The notes beneath the pieces were generated by a model. That model was given only the letters and a program-made list of their open reading frames with translations, was not told the origin of the DNA and did no database searches. Shown here piece after piece: positions 9,444-19,226 of a DNA stretch of 30,722 nt (position 1 is the stretch's first letter; every line of letters starts with the position of its first letter). The stretch spans positions 1-30,722 of the forward strand of contig JANDJZ010000637.1 of assembly GCA_027943245.1 (NCBI GenBank). The letters run 5' to 3'. The stretch is from Acanthamoeba sp. SK_2022b (Eukaryota; Discosea; Longamoebia; Acanthamoebidae). A program made the position numbers and the translations under genes.

Positions 9444-10386
9444 ATGACAGAGCCACACATGGAAAACTGCGCACCGCCTGAAGTTGAGACTTGCCAACCG
9501 TTGGCACAACCAGACAGTGATAACGAGGAAGACTTTTATGGTCATCTTGATCAGGTATGCTCATGATGAAATTGATTTTATGACACATTTTAATGTGCAA
9601 ATCAGCAAGTTGCTTGACGAGTTGTGCCATTCAGGAGGAGCGTGTGGCGGCAGCTAACACCGAGAAGGAAGAGGGCAACAAACGGTACGCGGAAGGCAGG
9701 TACCGAGAGGCGGCCGCTCACTACACTCAAGCCTTGCGGCTTGCTCCTCCACTCCACTCTTCCCGCGCGGTCTTCTACTCCAACCGGGCCGCCTGCCATC
9801 TTGCTGAAGCCACCGGCCCCGTACGTGGCCACTGATTCCATGCACCCTCACCTCGTCGTCATCGCACGAAACCTCACCTCGTCGCCGCGTATACTCAGAG
9901 CCAGTACGAGGACGTGATCAAGGACACTACGGAGGCCCTCCGAATCGACCCAGCCTACGTGAAGGCGCTGGTGCGACGAGCGCAGGCCTACGAGGCCACC
10001 GACAAACTTGAAGAGGCCCTAAAAGGCACTCCTTCACTTCGTTCGTTAATCAGCTTCATGTCGTGGCCGGGGTGACTGACCACCGGTGCCTGCAGACTAC
10101 GAGGCAGCTCTGGCGCTGGATGGATCGCTCAAGCAGGCGCGAGAGGCCAAGCAGCGGCTGCCGGCCGCCATCACAGAGAAGCAGCAGCGCGAACAAGACA
10201 AGATGTTGGGTACTCACGACAACGACCTTGCGCACAGTCCTTGCACATCAGCTCACGTGTTGGAGTCGCGCAGGCCAACTGAAGGACCTGGGGAACAGCC
10301 TGCTGGGCAAGTTCGGGCTCTCACTGGACAACTTCAAGATGGAGAAGAACGAAAACGGTGAGGGCTACTCGGTCAAGTTTGGCTGA
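9444..10386 (+). CDS. TTC1: TTC1-like tetratricopeptide co-chaperone
   Basis: Five exons (9444..9554, 9635..9820, 9899..10025, 10096..10209, 10274..10386) encode 216 aa. An acidic N-terminus ([14 protein letters not shown]) leads into TPR repeats: [32 protein letters not shown], and [20 protein letters not shown]. The C-terminal part ([37 protein letters not shown]) follows the animal TTC1 order closely, which separates it from STI1/CHIP-type TPR proteins. TTC1 binds Hsp70/Hsp90 C-termini and Ras/G-alpha16 in animals; the same role here is inference. The third intron has a GC donor. It lies 60 bp downstream of the aquaporin stop in the same direction. The acceptor of exon 3 could be 6 nt later (9905) without changing phase. 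Confidence 0.9.
10026..10095 (+). other. GC-AG intron in TTC1 (donor AAAAG|GCACTC)
   Basis: A 70-nt intron between EEALK and [10 protein letters not shown]. The junction is conserved in TTC1 proteins (EAL-DY), phase 1 is kept, and no GT exists at the 5' junction. Intron starts GCACTCCTTC and ends GTGCCTGCAG. Confidence 0.85.
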
Positions 10387-10533
10387 CGTGGCACTGTCGA
10401 CAAAATAAACGCCGTCCACAAGAACTCGCGGAGAATTCACACATAAATGAACGAATTGCGAAATGGAATAAATAACACGCCTGCTACGCCGGCCACACAC
10501 AACACCAAACACAAAGCAAAGAACACACACAAG

Positions 10534-11898
10534 ATGGAGCGCTTGAACAACCTCATGGTCTTTGACATTTTGCCCGAGCGCAAGGTGGTATTCCTCGAGC
10601 ACAACATCAACGTGCAGGACACTCTGTCCATCTACGAAGACAAGCGCATCTCCTCCGCGCCCGTACGCCCGCCCCGCCTCGTCGTCTCAGACACACTCTC
10701 TCTCTGGCCACTACTTCTCTTCTAAATTATCCGAATGCGTATTGTTCGGGCACCACAGGTGGTGAACGTGAGCGAGGGCAAGTTCTTGGGCATCGTTGAC
10801 ATGTTCGACATTGTCACCTGTACGCACGGCTTGCCCCGGCACTACTTCACTTTGTTGTCTGCATGACCTGCAGCGGGTTGACCTCCTCCCCGCGCTCGCG
10901 TGTAGGCATGCTGGGCGTGCTGCCGGAGCTCAAGCAAGGCGAAGACCCGCAAGCTGTGGACTGGGCGGGCGAACACTTCGCCAAGACCACAATGGACCAG
11001 GTCATCGGTACAACGCCTCTCTCTCTCTCTCTCTCTCTACCTCTTTCACACATCTTTACTGTGGGGTGTTTTGGCGCTAATCTTCTTCCTCTACTTGCCT
11101 GCGTTTTGCTCGCAGAGGCCACCAACACATACGAGGGCTTCCCCATCGCCTCCAACCCGGTCAAGCGCGAAACCTTTTTGCCCAAGGTCATCGAGCTCTT
11201 CTGGTAGCCTACTCCTACTTGTACATGTGCGCTCGTATGCCAATATGACTGAATATGTGAGTGTGGGTCGAGCGCAGGCTGGGACTGCATCGGGTGCCTG
11301 TGGTGAACATGGACAACAACATCATCAACGTGCTCACCCAGAGCGACCTCCTGGCATTCATGGCGCAGAACATGCACCTCGTCGGAGCCATCCGCGGCAA
11401 GACCCTCGACGAATGCAACATCGGCCGCGTGGCGCCTCAGATGGCACGGGCTCACGAGCAGACGAGCGTCATCGTCAAGCGCCTCCACGACAAGCGCATC
11501 ACTGCACTCCCCGTCGTTGACGATGACGGCAAGATCATCGCCAACTTCAGCATCAGCGACCTCAAGGTACTGCCATGACCGCGCTCACGTGCTCGAGTGG
11601 TCGCAAGTGTACTAAGAACGAGTTGTTTGGGGGCGTGTAGGGGATAACGAGCAAGAACTTCAAGGACGTGCTGCTGCCCGTGAAGGCCTTCCTGGACAAG
11701 CGCTCGTCGCAGGAGGAGAACTTCCGCTGTGAGAGGTCCCTCTACCCGCTCACCGTCAGGAGGACCGACGCGCTCGAGCAGACCATCTACAAGATGGTCG
11801 CGGCGCGAGTGCACAGGCTCTGGGTCGTGGACGACAACCAGAGGCCTATCGGGACCGTCTCCACCACCGATCTCATGCGGGCCTTCCTCCAAATCTGA
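10534..11898 (+). CDS. Four-CBS-domain protein, AMPK gamma / SNF4-like
   Basis: Six exons (10534..10662, 10759..10819, 10906..11007, 11116..11203, 11278..11566, 11641..11898) encode 308 aa made almost entirely of four CBS motifs in two Bateman modules. These include KRISSAPVVNVSEGKFLGIV with DMFDIVT, GLHRVPVVNMDNNIINVL with TQSDLLAFMAQN, ITALPVVDDDGKIIANF with SISDLK, and VHRLWVVDDNQRPIGTV with STTDLMRAF. Repeated HR-P/L-V and S/T-x-x-D signatures are those that bind adenine nucleotides in AMPK gamma, so a role as the energy-sensing subunit of a SNF1/AMPK complex is likely. A plant CBSX-type protein is the alternative. An in-frame ATG at 10447 would add 29 polar residues. I preferred 10534 because the region between contains an AT-rich TAAATAAC element and low-complexity Asn/Thr/His codons. 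A kinase of the same broad class lies 7 kb away (1636-3423). Confidence 0.87.
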
Positions 11899-12015
11899 AG
11901 AGGGAAGGCACACGAAGCTTCGAGTAGCGGCTGTTCTTTCTCTCTTTGCTCTTCTCGTACATAAATCACAATAGCTCGCTACACAGTTGTAGATGACGAT
12001 TGCTTTGGTGGGCGT

Positions 12016-14168
12016 TCAAACGGTAGAAGGGAGAAGTCTTTCGTTCTCCTGAGCTGAGGCAGCGGCGGCAGGCTCGCTGGCTTCGGTAGCGACTGCAATG
12101 ACCTGTGCGTTCTCGCCCGAGTAGTCGGCGATGGGGGAGAAGGCTTCACCTGTCTTGTTCTCGCCACCGGCAGTGGTAGGAGCGGGCAAGGTGGGGGCGA
12201 CGTTGGCCTTGGCCGTGCGGTTGTCCAGGCCAAAGAGGTGGGCACCCGCCAGTACCGGAGTGAACAGGGCCACCACCCCTCCAAATATCACCATTGTGAG
12301 GAATAGCCCGAGGTGGTCCGTCAAGATCGACCCCACAAGGGGTCCGCCCAACATGCCAACTACAAACAAGTAGCGTGAGACGCTGCGTAGCGACTCTGAT
12401 AAGGATGTGGGCGTACGCGAGTAGAAGAAGTTGTAGATGGCATAGACCTGGCCATAGGCACCTCCGCCCATCGCATCAACTTGCATGGCAAGTTCAGGGA
12501 GGGTAGGGGTCAACATGAGAGCGTTGCATACGGCCATGGCCGACACGGCCAGGTACTGCTGCCACCACTCGGTAGGCAGCGCAACGACGGGCTGCAGGGA
12601 GTTGTAGTGAGTAGGAGGGGACTGGCCACCACGACTTGGTTGGGGAATACCATGACAAGACCAGCCATGAGCATGCCAGCGATCATGAGTGGCTTGTTGC
12701 CCACCCGATCCGCGTACCAGCCCACAAAAGGCGACGCTACAATGTCCACAAGGCTCTCGCACATGAACACCAGACCCGTCAACATCGGCGTTGAGTCCAA
12801 TACCTGGCCTAGGCATAAGGAAGGGTTTCCTCAGGGTCGGAAGCAGGGTGAGGCATGTACCTTCTCGAGATGTGCGGGGAGGGTGGGCTCCAGGACGGTG
12901 AGAGCGTTTGAGGCCAGCAGCACGACAACCGAGGTGATCAGGATGGACTTGTTCTGCAGCAAGTCCCACAACGACAGAGGCGAGGTGGAGGGGGCCTCTT
13001 CGACGTCCTTGCTCTTGACTGTGGCGCTTTCCTTGCCCAGTAGCAGCGGCGTGGTCACGCTGGCCGACCGGCCTTTCGAGACAGGTGACCCAATCCCAGG
13101 TTGGTCATCTCTCGGGGAGTCACCCGACTCGATGTCGTCCGCCAGGGTTTCGTTTTCGCCAGGGTTGAGCAGACCATCCTGCGTGGGCGGATCAACCATG
13201 ATCTGGCGGTTGCTCCCAGCTGAGACTGCGGCCCGCTTAGCCGCTTCCATTTGCTGTCGTTTTTGCCTCAACTGTGCCTTCTTCCAAGAGGGCGTGTCAT
13301 CGGACACCAGCAGGATGCGGAGCACGCCGTCAACCACGGCCACCCCCGACGCGATGAGGAACGGCATTCGGTAGCCGGCCAGCTCGTAGACGAACCCCTG
13401 TCAGCCTCGCCCTATTAGACCACCTCGATACGTTGGGCGGTCGAGTTGGGAGCGTACTCCAAACGTGGGTCCGATCAGGATCCCGACCTGGCACACGCTC
13501 ATGACCACACCCATGGCCCAACCTAGCTTCTCCGTAGGGTAGGAGTCGGCCACCAGGGCAAGACCCGTTACCTGTGGTATGGCAAGTCATGTTGAGGTGA
13601 CAACCTTACGAGCCGTAAGGTGCGCTCTGGCGAGTACCCAAGTAGCTGCAGCTGAGATGCCCTGGAAGCAGCGCGCCATAGCCATGAAGGGGAAAGCTCT
13701 GGAGCGTCCATCCATCAAAGCAGAGGTGAGCTGAGGAGAGCTTGAACGAGCCAAGTGGAGTCCCAGCATAACGCACTTGATAAAGGCCAGGATGCTGGTA
13801 GCGGCTCCCAAGCCCACGAGCCCGCAGAGCATGGGCCACTTCCTGCCGAACCTGTCCGTGAGGACGCCGAAGATGGGGGTCGCTATCAACAAACCCCCTG
13901 CATACATGGCAAAGAGCACGCCCACCTGGCCATGTAGAACTACGCTTCATCTTTTGTTGAGGGAAAAGGAAAGGAAACGATGCTCGCTACTCACCTCCAT
14001 GGTGGTCACGTTGAGGATCTCTGGCACGAAGATGGGTACCACCATGCCATAGACCAGCATGTCGGTGAAGATGGCGACGCACACCACGAACAGAGAGGTC
14101 AGCGGAGATCTGCGTAGACGGATGAAGCCGTCCCACGCCCGCTTTAACAAGCCGCAGCTGCAACCCAT
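12016..14168 (-). CDS. MFS transporter, SLC18/TetA-like (paralogue 1)
   Basis: Eight exons (14168..13995, 13925..13777, 13698..13638, 13571..13458, 13397..12861, 12803..12651, 12591..12417, 12359..12016) encode 568 aa. It is a 12-helix major facilitator: helix 1 VVCVAIFTDMLVYGMVVPIF, the loop 2-3 motif A GVLTDRFGRKWP, its second-half counterpart GWYADRVGNKP, the helix 4-5 region AMARCFQGISAAATW, and the conserved GGGAYGQVYAIYNFFY before GMLGGPLVG. This pattern fits the drug:proton antiporter/vesicular amine (SLC18) branch, so proton-coupled export of an organic amine or drug is plausible. The substrate is not determinable. The central cytoplasmic loop is about 130 residues, basic then acidic, much longer than in paralogue 2. 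A polar tail of about 70 residues ends the protein. The gene converges on the CBS gene with 117 bp between stops. Confidence 0.9.
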
Positions 14169-14661
14169 ATCGCTGTCAAACAGAGGTCTCGCTCTACGAT
14201 GGTGTTGCCTTGTAGACTATTCCGGAAAGTCCAAGGATACTCCGGCCGGTAAGATGATGAAGAAGTGATGCTCACTACTAGCCCACGTCCTCCTTGGTGC
14301 CCTCAACTCCCTTCTCTTGTCGCTTGTGTGTCGTGTCGACCCGGAGGTCTGCCGTCTTGAAGATGGGATGGAGTACAGGAGGATTCTCCTGTGGAGTGAT
14401 GGAAGGTGCTGCCGCTCTCGCAGACGACCGTGTAGGCGGTGCGTCGATGGATAGGGGGAGGCAAGCGAAGGACACACGGACGTAGATGTACGTCACGGAC
14501 CTTGACTGGAACGATATAGAATCAAACAAGCCCGCGCTGACACCTAACGACATAGCCCCGGTCCTTCTTTGGTACGGGGGCGTCCAGTAATTTCCTGGCT
14601 GCTAAGATAGAAAAACAATTTTTAAACAATTAATTTTGAATAAAACAACAACAACCCACGC
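14169..14661. other. Intergenic region between MFS transporter 1 and the coiled-coil gene
   Basis: About 490 bp. A minus-strand open frame at 14553..14278 would encode 91 aa (starts MSLGVSAGLFDSISF), with no recognisable domain or supporting context. It may be chance, or 5' UTR of the transporter. The segment nearest 14600-14660 is AT-rich, as expected for the 3' end of the coiled-coil gene's transcript. Confidence 0.35.
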
Positions 14662-16029
14662 TCAGCAAGCTGACCGAGAGGGGAGGAGGAGAGACTCCGG
14701 GGCCAGCACGGCGCGGCAGCTCGAGGCGGCGGGGCGCAGGTAGGTGTTGAGGCTGGCGATGAAGGTCGCCACCTCGTGGACATGCTCCACTTCCCAGTCG
14801 GCTCTGCGTCGCTTGGCCGCGCTGGCGTCGCCCTTCTTGCTCTTGCTCTTGTTCTTCTTGTGGCCGCCTTCGTCGTCATCGTCGATCTCGTAGTCAGACA
14901 GGTAGTACTCCTCGTTGTCCGTCTCGCAGTCGCCCACCGACTCGCCGCTCTCGCCCGCCCGCCGCGATCGCTTCCGGCCGTGCGCGCCGTTGCCGTCACT
15001 CGACGGCGACTCCTCGGCGCCGCTGTCGCTCTCGGCGGCGGCGGCCTCCTCATCGACCTCGTCGAGCCCATCGCCGCGGCACAGCTGGGCCGACGGCGCG
15101 TGGAACGCATGGCCCAGGTAGTGCATCGCCTTTGTCCACTCGCTGCGCGTCACCAGCATGGGCCCCGCCGCCGGCTGCGCGCGCTCTTGCTGTTTTTGTT
15201 CGTCGTTCTTGTTTTCATAGCCGTCACCGTTGTTTTCGTCGTCGTCGTCTTCGATGCGCGTCCGTCGTTCCCTGGCCCGCTGCTTTTCGATGAAGTCAAA
15301 CACGGACGCGGCGGCCCGACTCCACGCCTTGCCGTCGTGGTCGTGCGCGTGCTTGCCAAAGAGCTTCTTGAGGCCCTTCTTGACCTCCTTCTCGTCGCGG
15401 CCTCCGGCGGGCGGCGACGCGCGCACGACGGCCTCCACGAATCGGAACCGGTAGTGGAACAGCTCCCTGGCCACCTCCAACGACATCAGCTTCCCCTCGC
15501 TTCCCTCGCCCATCATCGCATCGAACAGCACTGCACACAACAACGCAAACGCAAACGCAAACGCAAACGCAAGCGAAATTGGGTGAGCATTCAAAGCAGG
15601 CAGGCGAGGTGGGCGGAGAGTGGCGTATACGGGCTTCCTTCTCGGCACTGGTGGCCGCCTGTGCGACCGAAACGAGGCCTGCGAGGGGAGAGCGAGAGGG
15701 AGAGAAACGCGTCAGCGCACACACGCGTGGACCACGAACAACGCGAGCAGCAGCGGAGGAGGAGCGCGCGCAGCACCGATGAAGATGCAGGTGCAGGTCT
15801 TGGGCTGGCCGATGGTCTTCTCGACGCGCTCGAAGATCTTGCGGACGAGGCCGAGCGGCGCCCTCGTCTTCAGCTGGATGTTGGCCATCAAGCCCGCCAG
15901 CCCCGACTGGTCGTGCACGCCGCTCCCCTCCACCGCGCTCTGCGTGGGCACCTGCACGAACAGCTCCGCCACCTCGCGCGCCTTGAAGTCCCGAACTGTG
16001 TGCGCGTGCGTGTTGTGTGCGTGCGTGTT

Positions 16030-16081
<52 letters not shown>

Positions 16082-17262
16082 GTGGTCAACCAGTGTGCGA
16101 ACAAGGAGAGGCAACACAGGCAGCGTACAGTAGCGGAGGGTGGAGGAGAGGTGGTTGAACTCCTCCCACGCGCAGACCTTGCGCGGGCCGGCGATCTCGC
16201 AGCGCAGCTTGGATCGCAGATCGAAGATGAAGTAGCCGCCGTCGTCGTCTTCGTCTTCGTCGTCATCGCCGTCCCTCGGCGATGTCGTCACTGTCGATGC
16301 GGCGACGGGCTTGATCTCGGACCCTTCCCTCGCCTCCTCGCCCGCGTCCCTGTCGCTCTCGTCGTCGGCCTTCTTGCTGGCCTCGTCGTCGTCGTCATTG
16401 TTGTCGACATCCTTGTCGACGTCGTCCGGCCCGTCGGGATGGTGCTGGTGCGCTGCCGCCGCCTTCTTGTCGACCTTCCTGGGCTTGGTCTTCTTCTTGC
16501 CCGACCCCAGCCGGGCCAGCTTGCCAAACACCGACGTGAGGATCTCGTTGCCGCCGATCCGACCTTGACACACGCACACACGCACACACGCACACACGCA
16601 CACACGCACACACGCACGACACACGACACACACGCCAAGACCGCTTGAGAAACGGCGTGCATAGAGGGAAGGTGGTGGTGATGGTGTACTGTTGCTGGAG
16701 GAGAGCATGTCGGTGAGGTACTGCAGGGAGCGGTCTCGTTCGCGCAGGTTGCGTTCCTGCACGGCCAGGTTGTTCTCTAGCCGCGCCACCTCCTCCTCGG
16801 TCTGTTGGTTGCCCCCCCCCCCAATGAGCCCCCCAGGAGTGGCAGCGATCACGTGAGCGGAATCGCAAGGCAAGACCAGAAAACCAGAAGAACCCAGAAA
16901 GAAGATGACGAAAGTAGCGTACAGCCTTAAGGTTCCCATTAGTCTGAGCCAGCTGCTCCTTGGCGCGCGACAGGTCCTTCTGTGCTTCCTTCTTGCGTGC
17001 CTTAGCTTCTCTATATATTGATAGAATTATTTTTATTAAAAAAAATTATCTGGTAAAGGTAACAGTATCACTCTATGGTTTCTTTGGTTGTAAACATAAA
17101 TGCATTTTTTTTTTAAAAAAAAAGTGACTGAAAAAGAACGAAAGAGATTTGGGGGGGGGGTTACTTCAGCTTAAGCTCGTTTTCTTTCTTAGTGTTACCA
17201 GCCTTCCCCTTAGGCGACGTCAGTGGGGACGGGGGCGGAGATTTTGATTTGTTGCTGGACAT
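14662..17262 (-). CDS. Unrecognised coiled-coil protein with acidic linkers
   Basis: Seven exons (17262..17165, 17010..16923, 16801..16690, 16563..16129, 15995..15777, 15678..15631, 15530..14662) join in phase to 622 aa. The order is: a Ser/Pro/Lys-rich start (MSSNKSKSPPPSPL); a long heptad-like coiled coil (KKEAQKDLSRAKEQLAQTNG through VARLENNLAVQERNLRERD); a segment FGKLARLGSGKKKTKPRKVD; an Asp/Glu-rich linker; a folded-looking core (GGYFIFDLRSKLRCEIAGP, AWEEFNHLSSTLRYFRDF, VAELFVQVPTQ, GLVRKIFERVEKTIGQP); LLFDAMMGEGSEGKLMSLEV, which faintly recalls an EF-hand pair but lacks the ligand pattern; then another acidic, basic and Ser-rich region ending in a patch with KRRRADWEVEHVHEVATF. The basic runs (KRSRR, KKNKSKSKKG) could be nuclear signals. 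No known family is recognised. Three introns contain tandem repeats near their acceptors. Confidence 0.7.
15545..15574. repeat. (GCAAAC)5 hexamer repeat in intron 6 of the coiled-coil gene
   Basis: Four perfect GCAAAC units and one GCAAGC, lying 14 nt from the 3' splice site (minus strand, exon start 15530). In the transcript sense it reads (GTTTGC)n. Confidence 0.9.
16031..16081. repeat. (GT)25 microsatellite in intron 4 of the coiled-coil gene
   Basis: Twenty-five uninterrupted GT units on the plus strand ((AC)n in the transcript). The tract lies 35 nt upstream of the 3' splice site at 15996, in a stretch that is itself CA-rich up to the acceptor. Confidence 0.95.
16568..16636. repeat. (ACACACGC)n tandem repeat in intron 3 of the coiled-coil gene
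   Basis: About six ACACACGC octamers followed by degenerate ACACG units. In transcript sense it is a (GTGTGTGC)n tract ending 4 nt before the acceptor CAAG at 16564. Confidence 0.92.
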
Positions 17263-17486
17263 GCGGCTTGTTGATGAGTGAGGCTGTGACTCGGACTCTA
17301 ACTTCGCCGCGGTGGCCTTGCGCCCTACACTTAACTTGGCTTGCGCCTGGACTCGAACCAGCGGTTATCAGACTCAGTCACAGCGCCCATTGGTGCCCAT
17401 TTAAACGGAAATTTCAATAAAAGGTTGCAATCCAATCAAACGACATTCCCCACAGTACCGTACACCCCCAGATCAAGGAATCTAGG

Positions 17487-17493
17487 TATAAAA
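17487..17493 (+). promoter_or_regulatory. TATA box of the CsbD-like gene
   Basis: A perfect TATAAAA in the context GTATAAAAGG, 75 nt upstream of the ATG. With the usual 25-30 nt spacing, transcription would start near 17515-17525, leaving a short A/C-rich 5' UTR. It is the clearest core promoter in the window and fits a highly expressed or inducible gene. Confidence 0.8.
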
Positions 17494-17567
17494 GGCCACT
17501 CTAGGGACTCGTTCATCATTCATACAACCAACACACGCACTACTACTCTACTACAACACCAACAACA

Positions 17568-17864
17568 ATGTCTGAGCCTTCCAAGACCTCCGCCTACACT
17601 GACATCGCCCTCGGCGCCGCCAAGGAGAACGTCGGCTGGGCCGTCGGCAACAAGCAGATGGAGGCCGAGGGCCTCGCCCGCAAGGAGAAGGGCAACGCCG
17701 AGCTCGAGGCTGCCAAGGCCGAGCAGCGCGCCATCGGCACCAAGGACCAGGTCAAGGGCAACCTCAAGGAGGCCGCCGGCAACGTGCTCGGCAACGAGCA
17801 GTGGCAGGCCGAGGGCAAGGCCGACCAGCTCAAGGGCGACGCTCGCAAGGCCGTCAACCAGTAG
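17568..17864 (+). CDS. CsbD-like stress-response protein
   Basis: A single exon of 98 aa. CsbD proteins are small, very hydrophilic proteins known mainly from bacteria, where they are induced by general stress; their biochemical role is unknown. Here the CsbD-type motif occurs twice: AKENVGWAVGNKQMEAEG with KEKGNAE in the first half, and LKEAAGNVLGNEQWQAEGKA with QLKGDAR in the second. This spacing fits an internal duplication. The protein is rich in A, K, E, G, N and Q, with no membrane segment or signal peptide, and should be helical or partly disordered. A strong TATA box precedes it, and third codon positions are almost all G or C, which suggests high expression. It is one of only two intronless genes in the window, which together with the family's distribution suggests bacterial acquisition (inference). 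Confidence 0.9.
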   Translation: MSEPSKTSAYTDIALGAAKENVGWAVGNKQMEAEGLARKEKGNAELEAAKAEQRAIGTKDQVKGNLKEAAGNVLGNEQWQAEGKADQLKGDARKAVNQ

Positions 17865-17910
17865 ATCCCTGTGACTCTAGCGCATCTCGCCAAACCTTTA
17901 GCGACAGCTG

Positions 17911-17948
17911 GTTGTAGGGCTGAGCATAAGCTGAGCCTCCCAATCCAG
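17911..17948. repeat. Dispersed motif, copy A (GCATAAGC...CCTCCCAATCCAG)
   Basis: First of two copies 200 bp apart; about three quarters identical to copy B over 38 bp, with the last 13 bp identical. Confidence 0.75.
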
Positions 17949-18110
17949 TTTTTTGGTAATCATTAAAACAACTACAATCAACTTTTGATATGTTTGCAAG
18001 TTCACTATGAGCCCACAAACATCCCATTATAAGACCCAACACACTTATACACACCCCCTATAGGGGACCCTAAAATAAGGGATTAGCGCTTGTGTGCGAG
18101 GTACCTAAGG

Positions 18111-18148
18111 TTTGGAGGGCGTAGCATAAGCGGCCCCTCCCAATCCAG
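18111..18148. repeat. Dispersed motif, copy B (GCATAAGC...CCTCCCAATCCAG)
   Basis: Second copy, exactly 200 bp after copy A. The shared segment is followed in both by a CAACTACA element at slightly different spacing. Confidence 0.75.
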
Positions 18149-18239
18149 CATTCGTCATACATCTGCAGCAACTACATCTCCCTTCTCTAATAACTACATT
18201 TACCTTCTCTCCAATACATTGCAAGGTTATATATATATA

Positions 18240-19166
18240 TCACAGCTGAACCGCCCAGACGTATTCCTCCATGATGAAGCGGTGGCCGCGCCGACTCACC
18301 TGCTTTGAACCCTTGCTCCGACCCTTGCCGTTGATAAAGTGTCGCATCTTTCGCGGGTGACGTTTGAAGTTGGCCACGAGCCTTCGGTGGGCCTCAGAGG
18401 GGCACCGCTTCTCGAACTTATCCATGAACCTTTCTGACCGTTGGTTGGTAGTGCTAACGATCGACATGATGCCGAGGTCGATGACGAGCCCCGTGGCCGA
18501 GTTGAACAGGTGAGCTCGGAAGATGGCGCGCTGGTAAGTGTCGTTGGGACAGGTGAAGGCGATCTTGTATTGCGTGAGGCCCACATCGAGACTGCCTTCA
18601 TTGTTGGATGCGCGCCACGAGATGTCCTCCACGACCGGTAGCGTGTGGGTCACCGCAACGGGCGGGAGTTGCTGCTGAGCGGTTGCAGTGTTGGGGCTGC
18701 TGACGTCAGCGGTGAGGCGGAGATAGAACGAATCGAGAGGGTGGTCTATCCGGTCGTAGAAGACGGCCCAGATGGGCTTGCCCTTCTCCGGCAAGGCTGT
18801 GAAGTAGTACACTAGGTGTGTCCGCTGTTCGGGCGAGGTCTGGTGCTGTAGATTTTGATGAGGACGGCCGTCAGGTGAAGATGGAGGAACCGGAGATGGA
18901 TAGCAGGGCGAATGAGTAGGCGAAGTAGGAGGCGAGGTGACCATGCAAACGGGCCCAGCGCTAGGGACAGCGTAGTCGTAGAACGAGTCCAGCGCAGGGA
19001 AAGGACGGTAGGGGAGAGTCCATGGGGTATCCGGCACGACGGGTGGTAGATGAGACCATGGAGCGGGGGGCGCACAGGCTGGCAAGATCGGCCGTTGGTA
19101 AACGTGCTCAAGCTTGACGAGAGCTGCGTAATCGAAAGGCCGGAGACCAAACGGAAGGGTGGTCAT
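18240..19166 (-). CDS. Unrecognised intronless protein, 308 aa
   Basis: A single open frame from ATG 19166 to TGA 18240. The first about 120 residues are Pro-rich (LPPVVPDTPWTLPYRPFP, PSPVPPSSPDG) and probably disordered. The rest looks like a folded beta-rich domain: HLVYYFTALPEKGKPIWAVF, DSFYLRLTADV, LTQYKIAFTCPNDTYQRAIF, NSATGLVIDLGIMSIVST. A strongly basic C-terminus follows (FEKRCPSEAHRRL, FKRHPRKMRHF, KGRSKGSKQVSRRGHRF). A beta-sandwich with a basic tail recalls DNA-binding immunoglobulin-fold transcription factors, but I cannot assign a family and make no functional call. Having no intron while its neighbours have up to ten is notable. An 18-bp perfect palindrome lies 43 bp upstream of the ATG. 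Confidence 0.65.
   Translation of the reverse strand: MTTLPFGLRPFDYAALVKLEHVYQRPILPACAPPAPWSHLPPVVPDTPWTLPYRPFPALDSFYDYAVPSAGPVCMVTSPPTSPTHSPCYPSPVPPSSPDGRPHQNLQHQTSPEQRTHLVYYFTALPEKGKPIWAVFYDRIDHPLDSFYLRLTADVSSPNTATAQQQLPPVAVTHTLPVVEDISWRASNNEGSLDVGLTQYKIAFTCPNDTYQRAIFRAHLFNSATGLVIDLGIMSIVSTTNQRSERFMDKFEKRCPSEAHRRLVANFKRHPRKMRHFINGKGRSKGSKQVSRRGHRFIMEEYVWAVQL
18699..18710. promoter_or_regulatory. CRE-like palindrome GCTGACGTCAGC (copy 1)
   Basis: A 12-bp perfect palindrome containing TGACGTCA, the bZIP (CREB/ATF) consensus. This copy lies inside the unknown intronless gene, so binding may be incidental. Confidence 0.4.
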
Positions 19167-19208
19167 TACTTCGGGCTGTGCGGATGTTCGTTTGAAGTGG
19201 CCAGCCGC

Positions 19209-19226
19209 ACCTTATGCGCATAAGGT
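19209..19226. promoter_or_regulatory. 18-bp perfect palindrome ACCTTATGCGCATAAGGT
   Basis: Two perfect 9-bp arms with no spacer, 43 bp upstream of the start of the unknown leftward gene; the position suits a dimer-binding operator or core promoter element. The half-site GCATAAG also occurs at 17924, 18124 and 19311. Confidence 0.6.

Larger units (their letters stand above)
17867..18239. other. Intergenic region with a 200-bp-spaced duplicated motif
   Basis: The 3' flank of the CsbD gene and the 3' flank of the unknown leftward gene. Two about 40-bp imperfect copies begin at 17911 and 18111, exactly 200 bp apart. They share GCATAAGC followed by CCTCCCAATCCAG. Near the unknown gene's stop is a short (TA)n run (about 18229-18240). 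No gene is seen. Confidence 0.6.

Noticed and set aside
15440..15530. EF-hand in the coiled-coil protein (LLFDAMMGEGSEGKLMSLEV)
   Set aside because: The spacing resembles an EF-loop, but only some acidic ligands are present and the flanking helices do not match well, so calcium binding is not claimed.
14776..16158. Long plus-strand open frame (460 aa) opposite the coiled-coil gene
   Set aside because: Antisense shadow caused by high GC content at third positions; it includes translated GT repeat and Arg/Leu-rich noise.
15296..16939. Long minus-strand open frame (547 aa) covering several exons of the coiled-coil gene
   Set aside because: It reads through introns, including the (CA)n repeat as alternating His/Thr, and leaves the phase of the supported exons. 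The spliced model explains the conserved-looking parts.
17335..17405. tRNA-like sequence on the minus strand with a perfect B-box-like GGTTCGAGTCC
   Set aside because: The T-loop and flanking stem are good, and CTGATAA resembles an Ile anticodon loop. However only 7 nt separate it from the T-loop (about 15 are needed), and no acceptor or anticodon stem pairs. It is at most a degenerate tRNA or SINE fragment.
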